Shown here: positions 52,057 through 62,180 of the stretch, piece by piece | Layout of the letters: each line of letters begins with the position of its first letter | How positions within the stretch are numbered: the first letter of the stretch is position 1 | DNA from: Flavobacterium sp. ENC | GTDB lineage: Bacteria > Bacteroidota > Bacteroidia > Flavobacteriales > Flavobacteriaceae | Reading direction: 5' to 3' | DNA: 64,000 nt | NCBI RefSeq assembly: GCF_020991415.1 | Contig: NZ_JAJMOY010000001.1 | Location: forward strand, 930,001 to 994,000 | Translations under genes and position numbers: made by a program | The notes under the pieces: model-generated | Seen by the model: only the letters and a program-made list of their open reading frames with translations | What the model was told of the DNA's origin: nothing | Databases searched by the model: none

Positions 52057-55000
52057 ATGTATCTGCTTTTGATGAGAAAGATGTTTTTTTTAATAATAGT
52101 AATTAGTTTATTGAATTCCGCTGAACTATATCCACAACAAGGAAAGGTAGATCCGACATTTAATACAACGGACGACGGGTCAATCGGTGACGGATTCGAC
52201 AATACCGTAAGAACATTATCTCTACAATCTGACGAAAAGCTCATTGTTGGTGGGGATTATCTGAATCTCAACGGAATATCATCTCCCTATCTGACCCGTC
52301 TGAATGTGGACGGTTCAATTGATGAGAGTTTTGATACAGGAACAGGTTTCAATGGAAAAGTTTATAGCTGTTCTATACTTCCGGATAGAAAGATTATCAT
52401 TGGCGGAAGTTTTACAGCTTATAATGGCGTAAGTGCAGGAAGACTGATTCGCTTAAATGCGGATGGCTCGGCGGATACGTCCTTCAATACAACAATTGGG
52501 GCTACAAACGGAATCATTTATAAAGTCTGTCCCCAAACGGATGGAAAAATTATCCTTGTCGGAAGTTTCACAAAATACAATAATGTTACAGTCAACAGAA
52601 TTGCCCGTATTTTGCCGGACGGAGCATTAGATACTTCTTTTAGTACAGGAACAGGTTCGCCTTTAAGTATTACAGACGTTAAAATTTTAGCGGATGATAA
52701 AATGCTGCTAACTGGAAATTTTACTGTTTTTAACGGAATTGCAGCGAACAGAATTGTTCGTTTGTTTCCTGACGGACAAGTCGATCAGAGTTTTAATACA
52801 GGAACGGCTTTTAATGATGATGTAAACGCAATAGCAATACAGGCGGATGGAAAAATTATCGCAGGAGGAAAATTTACGGCTTATAATGAAATTACTGCCA
52901 ACAGAATTATTCGGCTACATCCCGACGGAACTCCTGATACGACTTTTCTTTCTGGTTCAGGCCTGAGTAAAGATGCAGTTCAGGTCATTAAAATTGATGC
53001 TTCCGGCACTATTACCATTGGCGGATCATTTAATGGCTTTTATAATAATAGCGAGGTCAGCCGCTTATTTTTTTTAAATCAGGACGGAACTCTGAAAAAT
53101 GACTTTTACAACGGTTCAGGTCCTGAATCGGCGTCAGTCCTGGCGTTGGAAAGTGCTAAGGGATCTTGGTATATTGGAGGATCGTTCTCTGTTTTTGATG
53201 GTCAGAATCAGGGGAGACTAGCCAAAATTAATGCAGATGGAGAATATGATACAGGTTATTTATCAGCAGGAATTGGTTTTAATAATTCTGTTCTACAAGT
53301 TTTGGCATTAGAAAATAAACAGACGATGGTGTTTGGAAATTTCAATAAATTCAATGGAAAGTACTCTTCAAAAATAGCAAGGCTTCTGGAAAATGGTACT
53401 TTGGATGATACTTTTAACGTCGGGCAGCAAGGTGCAAATAATGTTATAAAAACAGCAGTTCAGCAAGTGGATGGTAAAATTATTTTTTCAGGAAATTTTA
53501 CCAGATATAACGAATCGGCCTGCAGTAGAATCGCACGTATTTTAGCTGACGGAACTGTTGATGAGAAATTTAATACAGGCTCTGGTTTCAATAGCCAGGT
53601 ATATGCAATGGCAATTCAGCCAGATCAAAAGATTATTGTAGGAGGTAATTTCAGTTTGTATAATAGTGCACCCGCGAACAGAATAATCAGGTTGCTGCCA
53701 AGTGGTTTACCTGATGCCAGTTTTAATGTTGGCCTGGGGGCTAATGCAATTATTTATGCGATCTTACTTCAACCCGATGGGAAAATACTGGTTGGAGGGC
53801 GATTTACTTCTTTTGACGATCATCCGGTATCTGGTTTAGTACGTCTGAATACTAATGGAAGCATCGATTCCAGTTTTAATACAGGAACAGGTTTCGATAA
53901 AAATGTATATGCACTGAATTTACAGTCAGATCAGAAAATAATTGTTGGGGGATCTTTCCTAATGTACAACGGTATTTCTCAAAAACGGATTCTCAGATTA
54001 CATCCAAACGGGGATTTAGACTCTACTTTTGACTCAGGCACCGGCTTTAGTAAAGGAGATGTTTTAAGTATTCTCATACAGCCCGATGATCGAATTTTGT
54101 TAGGGGGAACTTTCTCGGGGACTTATAAAACAATACCTTCTTTAAGAATTATCAGGTTATTAAAAACGGGAGAATATGACGGCAGTTTTCAGGCGGCTTT
54201 AAACAATAAATTACATAGTATGAGTTTTACAGCTGATCATAAACTGATGATTGGAGGAGATTTTAATTCTGTCTCAGGAATATCCAAACATAGAATTGCC
54301 CGATTAAAGAGTTGCCTTGATAAAACAGTCTGGGATGGTGTATCATGGTCGAATGGCTTCCCATCACAAGGGAAAGAAGTTGTTTTTACCGAAGATTATG
54401 CAAACCTGATAACGGCGAATAGCTGCAATTGCACAATTAACGAAGGAAAAACGGTTAATCTTCTAAGTGGAAATACCTTAGGAATTCAATTTGGCTATAG
54501 CGGTTTGGGAACTCTGATCTTAAACGATGCAGCCAGTTTGTATCAGGATGATGATGAAATAATAAACAATGGAACTGTGCATGTTATCAGAAAATCGTCT
54601 CCTGTCTTAAAATTTGATTATACCTATTGGTCTTCTCCTGTCGCAAATCAAAAGTTGACGGATTTTTCCCCAAATACATTAACCGATAAGTTTTTCTCCT
54701 TTAATTATCTATTGGGAGACTGGACTTTTGAAAATCCTTCAGACCCCATGGTTTTGGGTAAAGGATATATTATTCGTAGTCCCCAGGATTTTTCTCCAAT
54801 ATCTGTTTCTAAGTTTGAAGCCATATTTAAAGGGATTCCCAATAATGGAAAAATTAGTTTAAATATAGGAGAGCAGGATACTTTTAATTTGATTGGAAAT
54901 CCTTATCCATCGGCTATAAATGCAGATTTATTTTTAGACCAAAACAATGAAAATATTAAAGGAACCCTTTATTTCTGGACACACAATACGCCAATTAATA

Positions 55001-55926
55001 ACTATGAATATGCTTCAGACGATTATGCAATTTATAATTTGCTGGGAGGTACGGGGACAAGAGCAGCATTATCACCGGGAGTAAATGAAACTATACCGGA
55101 TGGAACAATTGCCTCTGCACAGGCTTTTTTTGCGGTGAGTAAAAATGCAGGCCTAGTTGAATTTAATAACAGCATGCGAATTATCGGCAGGAACTCCACT
55201 TTTTTTAAGTCGGAGACCAAGAATAAAAAGAATAAAAAAACAGCAATTGAAAAACATCGTATCTGGCTTGATCTTGAGAATTCGAAAGGTGCTTTTAAAC
55301 AAATTTTGATCGGTTATATTCAGGGAGCATCTGATTTAACACCCGATAACTATAATGCCGAATCTCTTAAAGGAAATGAATATGTAGATTTTTATAGTAT
55401 TCTTGACAATAAAAATCTTGCGATTCAGGGCTCGGTTAAATCCTTTGATATATCTGATTCTGTTACACTTGGCTATGATACAGCCGTGGAAGGAGAATTT
55501 ACGATCCGAATAGATCATGTTGATGGCCTGTTTGAAAACCTGAATGTTTACATCGAGGATAAAACTTTAAAAGTAATCCATAATTTAAAGGACAGTCCCT
55601 ACTTCTTCAGAACATCAAAAGGTATTTTTAAGGAGCGCTTTCTAATACATTACAGCGACAAGAGTTTAAAAAATAAAGATTTCGAAAAATCCGAAGATTC
55701 CATTTTCATATCAGTACGAAACAGATCTGTGAGGCTAAAATCAACAAAAGAAAAAATCAACAAAATTGAAGTTTTTGATATTTCAGGTAAGCTCATTTAT
55801 AGGAAAAATACAATTAATGAATCAGAGGTACATTTACCGGATTTACAAGTAAACCAACAGATTTTGTTTTTACAGATTACTTTTGAAAATAACGACAGGA
55901 TTGCAAGAAAATTTATATTGCACTAA
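52057..55926 (+). CDS. delta-60 repeat (propeller-like) protein with T9SS sorting domain (1289 aa)
   Basis: A secreted protein. The first ATG (52057) gives MYLLLMRKM; the ATG at 52072 gives a cleaner signal peptide (MRKMFFLIIVISLLNS to YPQQ), so it may be the true start. Residues about 33-755 consist of about a dozen delta-60 repeats of 50-60 residues, with the recurring pattern QxDGKIIxGGxFxxYN, then RIxRLxxDGxxDxSFxTGTGF. Such repeats likely form beta-propellers. Then comes the shared module from CNC (790-792) with YWSSPVANQKL, WTHNTPINN and IRIDHVDG, ending in the sorting domain (IEVFDISGKLIYRKN). Function unknown; probably a surface protein. Confidence 0.85.
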   Translation: MYLLLMRKMFFLIIVISLLNSAELYPQQGKVDPTFNTTDDGSIGDGFDNTVRTLSLQSDEKLIVGGDYLNLNGISSPYLTRLNVDGSIDESFDTGTGFNGKVYSCSILPDRKIIIGGSFTAYNGVSAGRLIRLNADGSADTSFNTTIGATNGIIYKVCPQTDGKIILVGSFTKYNNVTVNRIARILPDGALDTSFSTGTGSPLSITDVKILADDKMLLTGNFTVFNGIAANRIVRLFPDGQVDQSFNTGTAFNDDVNAIAIQADGKIIAGGKFTAYNEITANRIIRLHPDGTPDTTFLSGSGLSKDAVQVIKIDASGTITIGGSFNGFYNNSEVSRLFFLNQDGTLKNDFYNGSGPESASVLALESAKGSWYIGGSFSVFDGQNQGRLAKINADGEYDTGYLSAGIGFNNSVLQVLALENKQTMVFGNFNKFNGKYSSKIARLLENGTLDDTFNVGQQGANNVIKTAVQQVDGKIIFSGNFTRYNESACSRIARILADGTVDEKFNTGSGFNSQVYAMAIQPDQKIIVGGNFSLYNSAPANRIIRLLPSGLPDASFNVGLGANAIIYAILLQPDGKILVGGRFTSFDDHPVSGLVRLNTNGSIDSSFNTGTGFDKNVYALNLQSDQKIIVGGSFLMYNGISQKRILRLHPNGDLDSTFDSGTGFSKGDVLSILIQPDDRILLGGTFSGTYKTIPSLRIIRLLKTGEYDGSFQAALNNKLHSMSFTADHKLMIGGDFNSVSGISKHRIARLKSCLDKTVWDGVSWSNGFPSQGKEVVFTEDYANLITANSCNCTINEGKTVNLLSGNTLGIQFGYSGLGTLILNDAASLYQDDDEIINNGTVHVIRKSSPVLKFDYTYWSSPVANQKLTDFSPNTLTDKFFSFNYLLGDWTFENPSDPMVLGKGYIIRSPQDFSPISVSKFEAIFKGIPNNGKISLNIGEQDTFNLIGNPYPSAINADLFLDQNNENIKGTLYFWTHNTPINNYEYASDDYAIYNLLGGTGTRAALSPGVNETIPDGTIASAQAFFAVSKNAGLVEFNNSMRIIGRNSTFFKSETKNKKNKKTAIEKHRIWLDLENSKGAFKQILIGYIQGASDLTPDNYNAESLKGNEYVDFYSILDNKNLAIQGSVKSFDISDSVTLGYDTAVEGEFTIRIDHVDGLFENLNVYIEDKTLKVIHNLKDSPYFFRTSKGIFKERFLIHYSDKSLKNKDFEKSEDSIFISVRNRSVRLKSTKEKINKIEVFDISGKLIYRKNTINESEVHLPDLQVNQQILFLQITFENNDRIARKFILH

Positions 55927-56459
55927 TAAAAAGTTACTGTTAATCGCTGAGCGATATGGATTTTTAAATGAAGTAAATAACTTTTAGCTTCATTCCAAAT
56001 GTTAAAAGAGCACCCTTTTTTATCCGTGAAATTAAAAATTTTGCTGTTTTGTGAATACAGTATTGCGGTCATACACAAAACACTTTTTGTTGCTAGTTGC
56101 TTATTTTACGGGCTAAATGACTTGTTTTGAGTGGTGTATAAGACGTAAAAGTGTTAAATTCTTACATTTAATATTGAAATATTTAACTTTCATGTAAATA
56201 AAATCGTACCTTGTTGTTATCCTTGTACAACTAACGTACTTATAAGCCACAGCGTATATTTTTATTTCTGTTAATACCTGCCACAATACAGATTAATATT
56301 TTTAAATACCACTAAATAAAAACTAACATTTTTAGTATTTTATTTTAACGATAAGATGCATTTGTAAATCCGTTTTTTTTATGGTATTTAGAATTTAATG
56401 TTACCAGACCTCCCCCATTGTTTGGTGTTGATTTTTTCTTTTTAACTTAAAAATTTAGT
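55927..56459. other. long noncoding region before the 1567-residue gene
   Basis: 533 AT-rich bases, the longest gene-free stretch of the window. I see no clear T-run hairpin after the 1289-residue gene, no TAnnTTTG element at a useful distance, and no protein-like frame. A weak hairpin AATGAAG/CTTCATT occurs near 55968-55995. Confidence 0.4.
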
Positions 56460-56462
56460 GTG

Positions 56463-59400
56463 ATGAAAAAAAAATTACCATCTATCCTGCCTTTGTTGCG
56501 TTGTTCTTCTCAAACGAATTTGCATAATAAAGAAATTTCATTTTTTAAGACAAAATTTTCTCTTTTGTTCTTATTTGTTTTTGCATCTTCCATGGCGCAG
56601 AACATATCTCATACCTACACAACTAATACTTCCGTATTTGTTCCCCCTGGCTTAAGTACGATGACTGTCCAGGCATGGGGAGCCGGAGGAGCCGGAGGTG
56701 GTTCCAGTGTTCCCGGAACTGGTTTTGGAAGAGGAGGAGCCGGTGGTGGTGGTGGCGCATATGCAACAGCTACGATATCAGTTTCGACCCTGACCAATAC
56801 CAATATAAATGCAGTTGTAGGGGCACAAACAGCCGGTACAACAGGTATTGGTGCAAATGGAGGCAGCTCAACAATTACAGGTTTTGAATCCGTAATTTTA
56901 GCAGTTGGAGGATCAGGCGGTACAGCAAATACGGCAGGTGGTACACCGGCTGGCGGTACGGGAGGCCAGGCTTCTGCCTCAGTTGGTAATCCCGCAACCA
57001 AGACTTCGGGAGGAAACGGTGATCCTGGCGGAACTTCTCTTTTAAGTCTTTTGTTTTCTTCCGGTAAAGGAGGAGCTGGTGGTGCTCCAGGTGGTGGAGC
57101 GGGAGGAGCTGCTATTGCCAGTGTGGTTTTAGGTGTAAATAGTGTGGGTAATGATGGAGCCGGCCCTGGCGGTGGCGGTGGCGGTGCTATGACCGCGGGT
57201 ACAGGCGGACCATTGGCTGGAGGTGCAGGTGCTCCCGGACAAATTAAAATTGACTATACTTGCCCGACTTACAGTATTACCGGAGTTTCAGCCGCGAATG
57301 CTTGTACTTCAGCAGGAACCTCTTTGGTCACACTAACAGGAAGTGCTGCTTCTTTACCCATAGGAACTTACACCGTAACGTATAACCGCAGTAGTCCGGC
57401 AGGTACCGCACTTACCGCAACTTTGACTGTTGCTGTGGCAGGAACAGGTACTTTTACTGCAGTTGGCTTAACTGCTGCCGGAACACCTACTATTACGGTT
57501 ACAAATCTGGCAGCAGGGGAATGCACCTCTACAATAGGGTCAAATAACATAGGAAATGTAACTGTTTTTGGACCAACAGCAGGAGGAGCTGTAACGGGTA
57601 CTTCGCCAGTCTGCTCCGGAGCAACCAGCGGCTTATTAACCTTAAGCGGTCATACTGGAACAATCTTAAATTGGGAGTCATCAGTCAGTCCGTTTTCAAC
57701 CTGGACCAATATTGTTAATACAACTTCAACTTATACTTCAGGGCCACTTACTGCTACAACTCAGTTTAGAGCAGTAGTTCAAAATGGGCCATGTGCTTCC
57801 TCTCCTTCAACTCCTGTTACAATAACCGTAAATCCGTTGCCGCAAGGAAGTTTAACTGCCAATGGTCCATTTTGTGCGACAGGAGCAGGACAACTGACTT
57901 TTACCGCGACAGCAGGGACGGGCCCTTATACTATAGTGTACAAAGAAAATGGCGGTGCTGACCGGACTGCAACAAATATTAGTAGTGGAACTCCTTTTGC
58001 AACTTTTACAACTCCGGTTACTGCATCAACGACCTATACCTTGGTTTCCGTTACAGGAGCAAATACCTGTGTCCGAAGCGCTTCGTTTACCGGAGGTTCT
58101 GCGACTATAACCGTAAATCCGCTACCACAGGGAAGCCTGACGGCCAACGGTCCCTTTTGTGCGACAGGAGCAGGACAACTGACCTTTACTGCGACAGCCG
58201 GCACAGGTCCGTATACTGTAGTTTATAAAGAAAATGGAGGACCAGACCGCACGGCAACAAATGTCATCAGTGGAACTCCTTTTGCAACATTCACGACTCC
58301 GGTTATCAGTTCAACAACTTATACTTTGGTTTCCGTTACAGGAGCAAATACCTGTGTCCGAAGTGCTTCGTTTACCGGAGGTTCTGCGACTATAACCGTA
58401 AATCCGCTCCCACAGGGAAGTTTAACTGCAAATGGTCCCTTTTGTGCGACAGGAGCAGGACAACTGACCTTTACCGCAACTGCCGGAACTGGTCCTTATA
58501 CCATAGTGTACAAAGAAAATGGTGGCGCTGACCAAACAGCGACAAATGTCACCAGTGGAACTCCTTTTGCAACTTTTACAACTCCGGTTACTGCATCAAC
58601 GACCTATACCTTGGTTTCCGTTACAGGAGCAAATACCTGTGTCCGAAGTGCTTCGTTTACCGGCGGTTCTGCAATCATAACCGTAAATCCGCTACCACAG
58701 GGAAGCCTGACGGCCAACGGTCCCTTTTGTGCGACAGGAGCAGGACAACTGACCTTTACTGCGACAGCCGGAACAGGTCCGTATACCATAGTGTACAAAG
58801 AAAATGGAGGCGCTGACCAAACAGCAACAAATGTCACCAGTGGAACTCCTTTTGCAACATTCACGACTCCGGTTATCACTTCCACAACTTATACTTTGGT
58901 TTCTGTTACAGGAGCATTAAGTTGTTTCCGAAATTCCGGATTTACCGGAGGTTCTGCGACCATAACCGTAAATCCGCTACCTCAGGGAAGCCTGACGGCC
59001 AATGGCCCATTTTGCGGAACAGGAGCAGGACAACTGACCTTTACCGCGACAGCAGGAACCGGTCCTTATACCATAGTATACAAAGAAAATGGAGGAGCTG
59101 ACCAAACGGCAACAAATGTCACCAGTGGAACTCCTTTTGCAACATTCACGACTCCGGTTATCACTTCAACAACGTATACCCTGGTTTCTGTTACGGGAGC
59201 AAATACTTGTGCCCGGAATAGTGCATTTACTGGTGGTTCAGCCGCAATTTCCATTAGTCCCTTACCGACCGCTCCGATTAATTCCGGACTTACTCAGCCA
59301 ACATGTGCAGTTCAGACAGGTACGTTAGTTTTAACAGGATTACCCAACATAAGCAATTATACGATCGTACAAACTGGATCTTCTTTAAACAATTACACAG

Positions 59401-61166
59401 GAGTTAGTGGTCCTGACCCAACAACGTATGTTATTACAGGACTTCCGGCCGGAACTTATAACTTTACTGTGCAGTATGCGGGTAGTTGTGTTTCACCGCC
59501 TTTATCTAATATCACAATAAATCCGCTTATAACTAATACTTACACTACTCTTGGAGGATGGTCAAACGGAACACCGACAATAAATCAGAATGTTGTTTTT
59601 GCTGATAATTATAGTATAACAGGAGATTTAAACAGCTGCACCTGTAAAGTGAATCCGGGGATAAAAATAACGGTGACCGCATTAAATACTTTAACCATAA
59701 ATAATGCATTAATCGTTGATTCAGCAGCAGGAACGGAATTGATATTTGAAAATAATTCGAGTTTGATTCAAATCAATAATAATCCTGTTATGAATTCCGG
59801 TAATATTACCTACAAGCGTACCGCCAAGCAGATGCTTTGGGGAGATTATGTATATTGGTCTACACCCGTAAGCCCGCAAAAATTAATTGATTTGTCGCCA
59901 TTAACGTTATCTGATAAATTCTTTGGTTTCAATGGCGACAACTGGGTTATAACCAGCCCAAACGATTTTATGACGGTAGGGAAAGGATACATTATTCGCG
60001 GACCACAAACTTATTCGACTTCACTAAGGCAAGATTACACGGCTTCTTTTACCGGTGTTCCGAACAATGGGAATCTGTCTGGTGAGAATATGGCTGCCGG
60101 CAAATTCTATTTAATCGGTAATCCATACCCTTCTGCTTTGGATGCCGATCTGTTTTTGGATGCCAACTTGTTTTTAGACGGAACCATCTTTTTATGGAAT
60201 CACAACACTCCTGTGGGAACTACTGCCCAATATCAGTATAGCGACGATGATTATGCCAGTTATAATACCAGCGGAGGTGTCGGAACATCTGCAAAAAGTT
60301 CTCCGGGACACACAGACAATCCGGCAACAGATGCCGGAGTAAAACCAACCGGCAATATTGCCGCGGGACAATCATTTTTTGCACAGGCTACTACTTCCGG
60401 ATTGGCTACTTTTAATAATACTATGAGAATAGGAGGTGCAAGTAACAATCAGTTCTTTAAAACAGCAAATACGTCTAAAAAAGCAGATTTAGAGAGACAT
60501 CGCTTGTGGCTTAATATGACAAACGAAGGAGGAGCTTTTAAGCAATTGTTAGTAGGTTATATCGAAGAAGCAACAAATGGTAACGACAACAGATTCGACG
60601 GAATAACGCTGGATGCCAATCCGTATCTGGATTTTTATAGTATCAATGGAACTTACAAATATGTTATTCAGGGCCGTGCCTTGCCTTTTTCAGATAAAGA
60701 TGTAGTTCCTTTAGGATACCGGTCGGCTATTATAAGCGACTTTACGATTGCTATAGATGATTCAGATGGTGATCTGGAATATCAGGCTATTTATATCGAA
60801 GATAAAGTAACAGGACTGGTACACAACTTAAGAGACAGCAATTATACGTTTTCAAGTGTCGTGGGTACTTTTGACGATCGCTTTATACTACGTTACACCA
60901 ATACATCATTAGGAACAGATGAATTTGAAAATTCAGGAAAACAACTTGTAATAAGTATGAAGAATAAAATAATCAGTATTAACGCATCCGATAAAATGAT
61001 TAATGAGATTCTGATCTATGATATGACAGGAAACCTGATTTACAGAAAGGCAAATCTTAATGATCCGGCCTTTCAAATTGTCAATTTAAGATCTCAAAAT
61101 CAGGTACTTTTGGTAAAGGTGAAGCTAGCCGACAACTCGATAAGCACTCAGAAAGTTATATTTTAG
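56463..61166 (+). CDS. large secreted protein with glycine-rich domain, five Ig-like repeats and T9SS sorting domain (1567 aa)
   Basis: A GTG at 56460 directly precedes ATG 56463; I use the ATG. A polar leader of about 28 residues precedes the hydrophobic signal (LLFLFVFASSMAQ). Residues about 50-262 form a glycine-rich domain beginning TMTVQAWGAGGAGG, with many GG runs, like the glycine-rich domain of some surface and tail proteins. Residues 458-932 are five 95-residue Ig-like repeats (LPQGSLTANGPFCATGAG). The shared module starts at CTC (1059-1061), has YWSTPVSPQKL and WNHNTPVG, and ends in a sorting domain (ILIYDMTGNLIYRKA). The cysteine pair in each repeat may form a disulfide. Probably a cell-surface or matrix protein. 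Confidence 0.85.
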   Translation: MKKKLPSILPLLRCSSQTNLHNKEISFFKTKFSLLFLFVFASSMAQNISHTYTTNTSVFVPPGLSTMTVQAWGAGGAGGGSSVPGTGFGRGGAGGGGGAYATATISVSTLTNTNINAVVGAQTAGTTGIGANGGSSTITGFESVILAVGGSGGTANTAGGTPAGGTGGQASASVGNPATKTSGGNGDPGGTSLLSLLFSSGKGGAGGAPGGGAGGAAIASVVLGVNSVGNDGAGPGGGGGGAMTAGTGGPLAGGAGAPGQIKIDYTCPTYSITGVSAANACTSAGTSLVTLTGSAASLPIGTYTVTYNRSSPAGTALTATLTVAVAGTGTFTAVGLTAAGTPTITVTNLAAGECTSTIGSNNIGNVTVFGPTAGGAVTGTSPVCSGATSGLLTLSGHTGTILNWESSVSPFSTWTNIVNTTSTYTSGPLTATTQFRAVVQNGPCASSPSTPVTITVNPLPQGSLTANGPFCATGAGQLTFTATAGTGPYTIVYKENGGADRTATNISSGTPFATFTTPVTASTTYTLVSVTGANTCVRSASFTGGSATITVNPLPQGSLTANGPFCATGAGQLTFTATAGTGPYTVVYKENGGPDRTATNVISGTPFATFTTPVISSTTYTLVSVTGANTCVRSASFTGGSATITVNPLPQGSLTANGPFCATGAGQLTFTATAGTGPYTIVYKENGGADQTATNVTSGTPFATFTTPVTASTTYTLVSVTGANTCVRSASFTGGSAIITVNPLPQGSLTANGPFCATGAGQLTFTATAGTGPYTIVYKENGGADQTATNVTSGTPFATFTTPVITSTTYTLVSVTGALSCFRNSGFTGGSATITVNPLPQGSLTANGPFCGTGAGQLTFTATAGTGPYTIVYKENGGADQTATNVTSGTPFATFTTPVITSTTYTLVSVTGANTCARNSAFTGGSAAISISPLPTAPINSGLTQPTCAVQTGTLVLTGLPNISNYTIVQTGSSLNNYTGVSGPDPTTYVITGLPAGTYNFTVQYAGSCVSPPLSNITINPLITNTYTTLGGWSNGTPTINQNVVFADNYSITGDLNSCTCKVNPGIKITVTALNTLTINNALIVDSAAGTELIFENNSSLIQINNNPVMNSGNITYKRTAKQMLWGDYVYWSTPVSPQKLIDLSPLTLSDKFFGFNGDNWVITSPNDFMTVGKGYIIRGPQTYSTSLRQDYTASFTGVPNNGNLSGENMAAGKFYLIGNPYPSALDADLFLDANLFLDGTIFLWNHNTPVGTTAQYQYSDDDYASYNTSGGVGTSAKSSPGHTDNPATDAGVKPTGNIAAGQSFFAQATTSGLATFNNTMRIGGASNNQFFKTANTSKKADLERHRLWLNMTNEGGAFKQLLVGYIEEATNGNDNRFDGITLDANPYLDFYSINGTYKYVIQGRALPFSDKDVVPLGYRSAIISDFTIAIDDSDGDLEYQAIYIEDKVTGLVHNLRDSNYTFSSVVGTFDDRFILRYTNTSLGTDEFENSGKQLVISMKNKIISINASDKMINEILIYDMTGNLIYRKANLNDPAFQIVNLRSQNQVLLVKVKLADNSISTQKVIF
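57834..59258 (+). repeat. five tandem 285-bp repeats encoding Ig-like units
   Basis: Exact 285-base periodicity: units begin at 57834, 58119, 58404, 58689 and 58974. All are in frame and encode the 95-residue unit. The first four are the most similar; the last is most diverged near its end. Confidence 0.9.
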
Positions 61167-61183
61167 ATTTTAATAATACGTAT

Positions 61184-61225
61184 AAAAAGCAGTTTTACTT
61201 TTCGGGTAAAACTGCTTTTTTTTTT
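61184..61225. terminator. bidirectional terminator between convergent genes
   Basis: Stem AAAAAGCAGTTTTAC/GTAAAACTGCTTTTT, a seven-base loop, and a long T-run on the right and A-run on the left. It can end both the 1567-residue gene and the minus-strand cupin-like gene. Confidence 0.88.
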
Positions 61226-61232
61226 AATATGC

Positions 61233-62099
61233 TTAAAACGTTTTGGATAAATTTTCGTGTGTATTACGGATAGCTTTTTCATTTTTGTAATCAATCCATT
61301 TCTGACCTTTGAATTTTCGCATCATAATATCGAAATGACGCATAATAAAAACATTATAAAAGGCTTTTGATAAATTGGAGATGTTTTTGGGGAAGGAGCG
61401 CAGGCTCATGGAAAATCCCGGTGTCAGATATTTCATGTAATGCCAGTAACCTTCAGGCATGTACAACATTTCACCGTGTTTCAGATTTGTAATATAACCT
61501 TCTGCATTTTTAAGTGCCGGCCATTTTTCATAGTCAGGATTGTCAAAATCGATGTCTTCTCTTGAAATCAGAGCATGTGGCACCTTGTACATATATTTTG
61601 ACTGTTCCGGTGCAAACAGCATACATTGTTTTTCTCCATGAAAATGAAAATGTAAAATGTTGGAATAATCGATATCATAATGCATAAAGACTTTCGAATC
61701 CTGTCCGCCAAAGAACAGCATAGGCATTTGCCGTACTAATTTCAAACCGATATCCGGCCATAAAAAGTCGTTGTTCAAACTGGGTACCTGTTTCATTAAA
61801 TTATAAAGGAAAATACGGTAGTTGGTAGGTCTTTGTTCTAAAAGATCAATGTAATCGCTCATTTTCATGCTGGTATGGGCTTCATTAAAACCATCTTCAT
61901 GATTTACGGGTCTGTTATCGTATAAAGGAACGATTGTAGTACCGGCGATTTCTTTTATATAGGATAATTTCCATTTGTGATAAGCCGGCCAGTCTTCGGT
62001 CAGCTCTTCAATAACAACTGGAATTTGATTTTTGACATATTGGGAAATAAAATCAGTTTTGGAGATTTTCTTTACCCTTTCGATTTGTTTTAACTTCAT
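61233..62099 (-). CDS. cupin-like (JmjC-type) Fe(II)/2-oxoglutarate-dependent protein
   Basis: A 288-residue cytosolic protein of the cupin_8/JmjC-like group. The facial metal triad is visible: H140-x-D142 (FMHYDID) and H220 (GYWHYM). LHFHFHGEKQCMLFAP (149-164) is the usual following strand. Relatives hydroxylate proteins or tRNA, or act on small molecules; the substrate cannot be told here. It lies after bioB on the same strand with a terminator between, so it may use a separate promoter, which I did not find. Confidence 0.85.
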   Translation of the reverse strand: MKLKQIERVKKISKTDFISQYVKNQIPVVIEELTEDWPAYHKWKLSYIKEIAGTTIVPLYDNRPVNHEDGFNEAHTSMKMSDYIDLLEQRPTNYRIFLYNLMKQVPSLNNDFLWPDIGLKLVRQMPMLFFGGQDSKVFMHYDIDYSNILHFHFHGEKQCMLFAPEQSKYMYKVPHALISREDIDFDNPDYEKWPALKNAEGYITNLKHGEMLYMPEGYWHYMKYLTPGFSMSLRSFPKNISNLSKAFYNVFIMRHFDIMMRKFKGQKWIDYKNEKAIRNTHENLSKTF

Positions 62100-62106
62100 C
62101 TCTTTA

Positions 62107-62146
62107 AATAAAAAAATTGCTTATAACTCTGTGTTATAAGCAATTT
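62107..62146 (-). terminator. terminator after bioB
   Basis: Stem AAATTGCTTATAAC/GTTATAAGCAATTT (14 bases), five-base loop, with a minus-strand T-rich tail. Confidence 0.8.
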
Positions 62147-62180
62147 AAAAATATTTGTTGAGATTTATTAACTCTTTTAA

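Noticed and set aside
56615..57001. Antisense proline/valine-rich frame across the glycine-rich region
   Set aside because: It is the complement of GG-rich codons and has no start context or family similarity.
48926..59258. Regular repeats considered as CRISPR arrays
   Set aside because: Periods are 222 and 285 bases, units are fully coding and in frame, and there are no spacers or cas genes.
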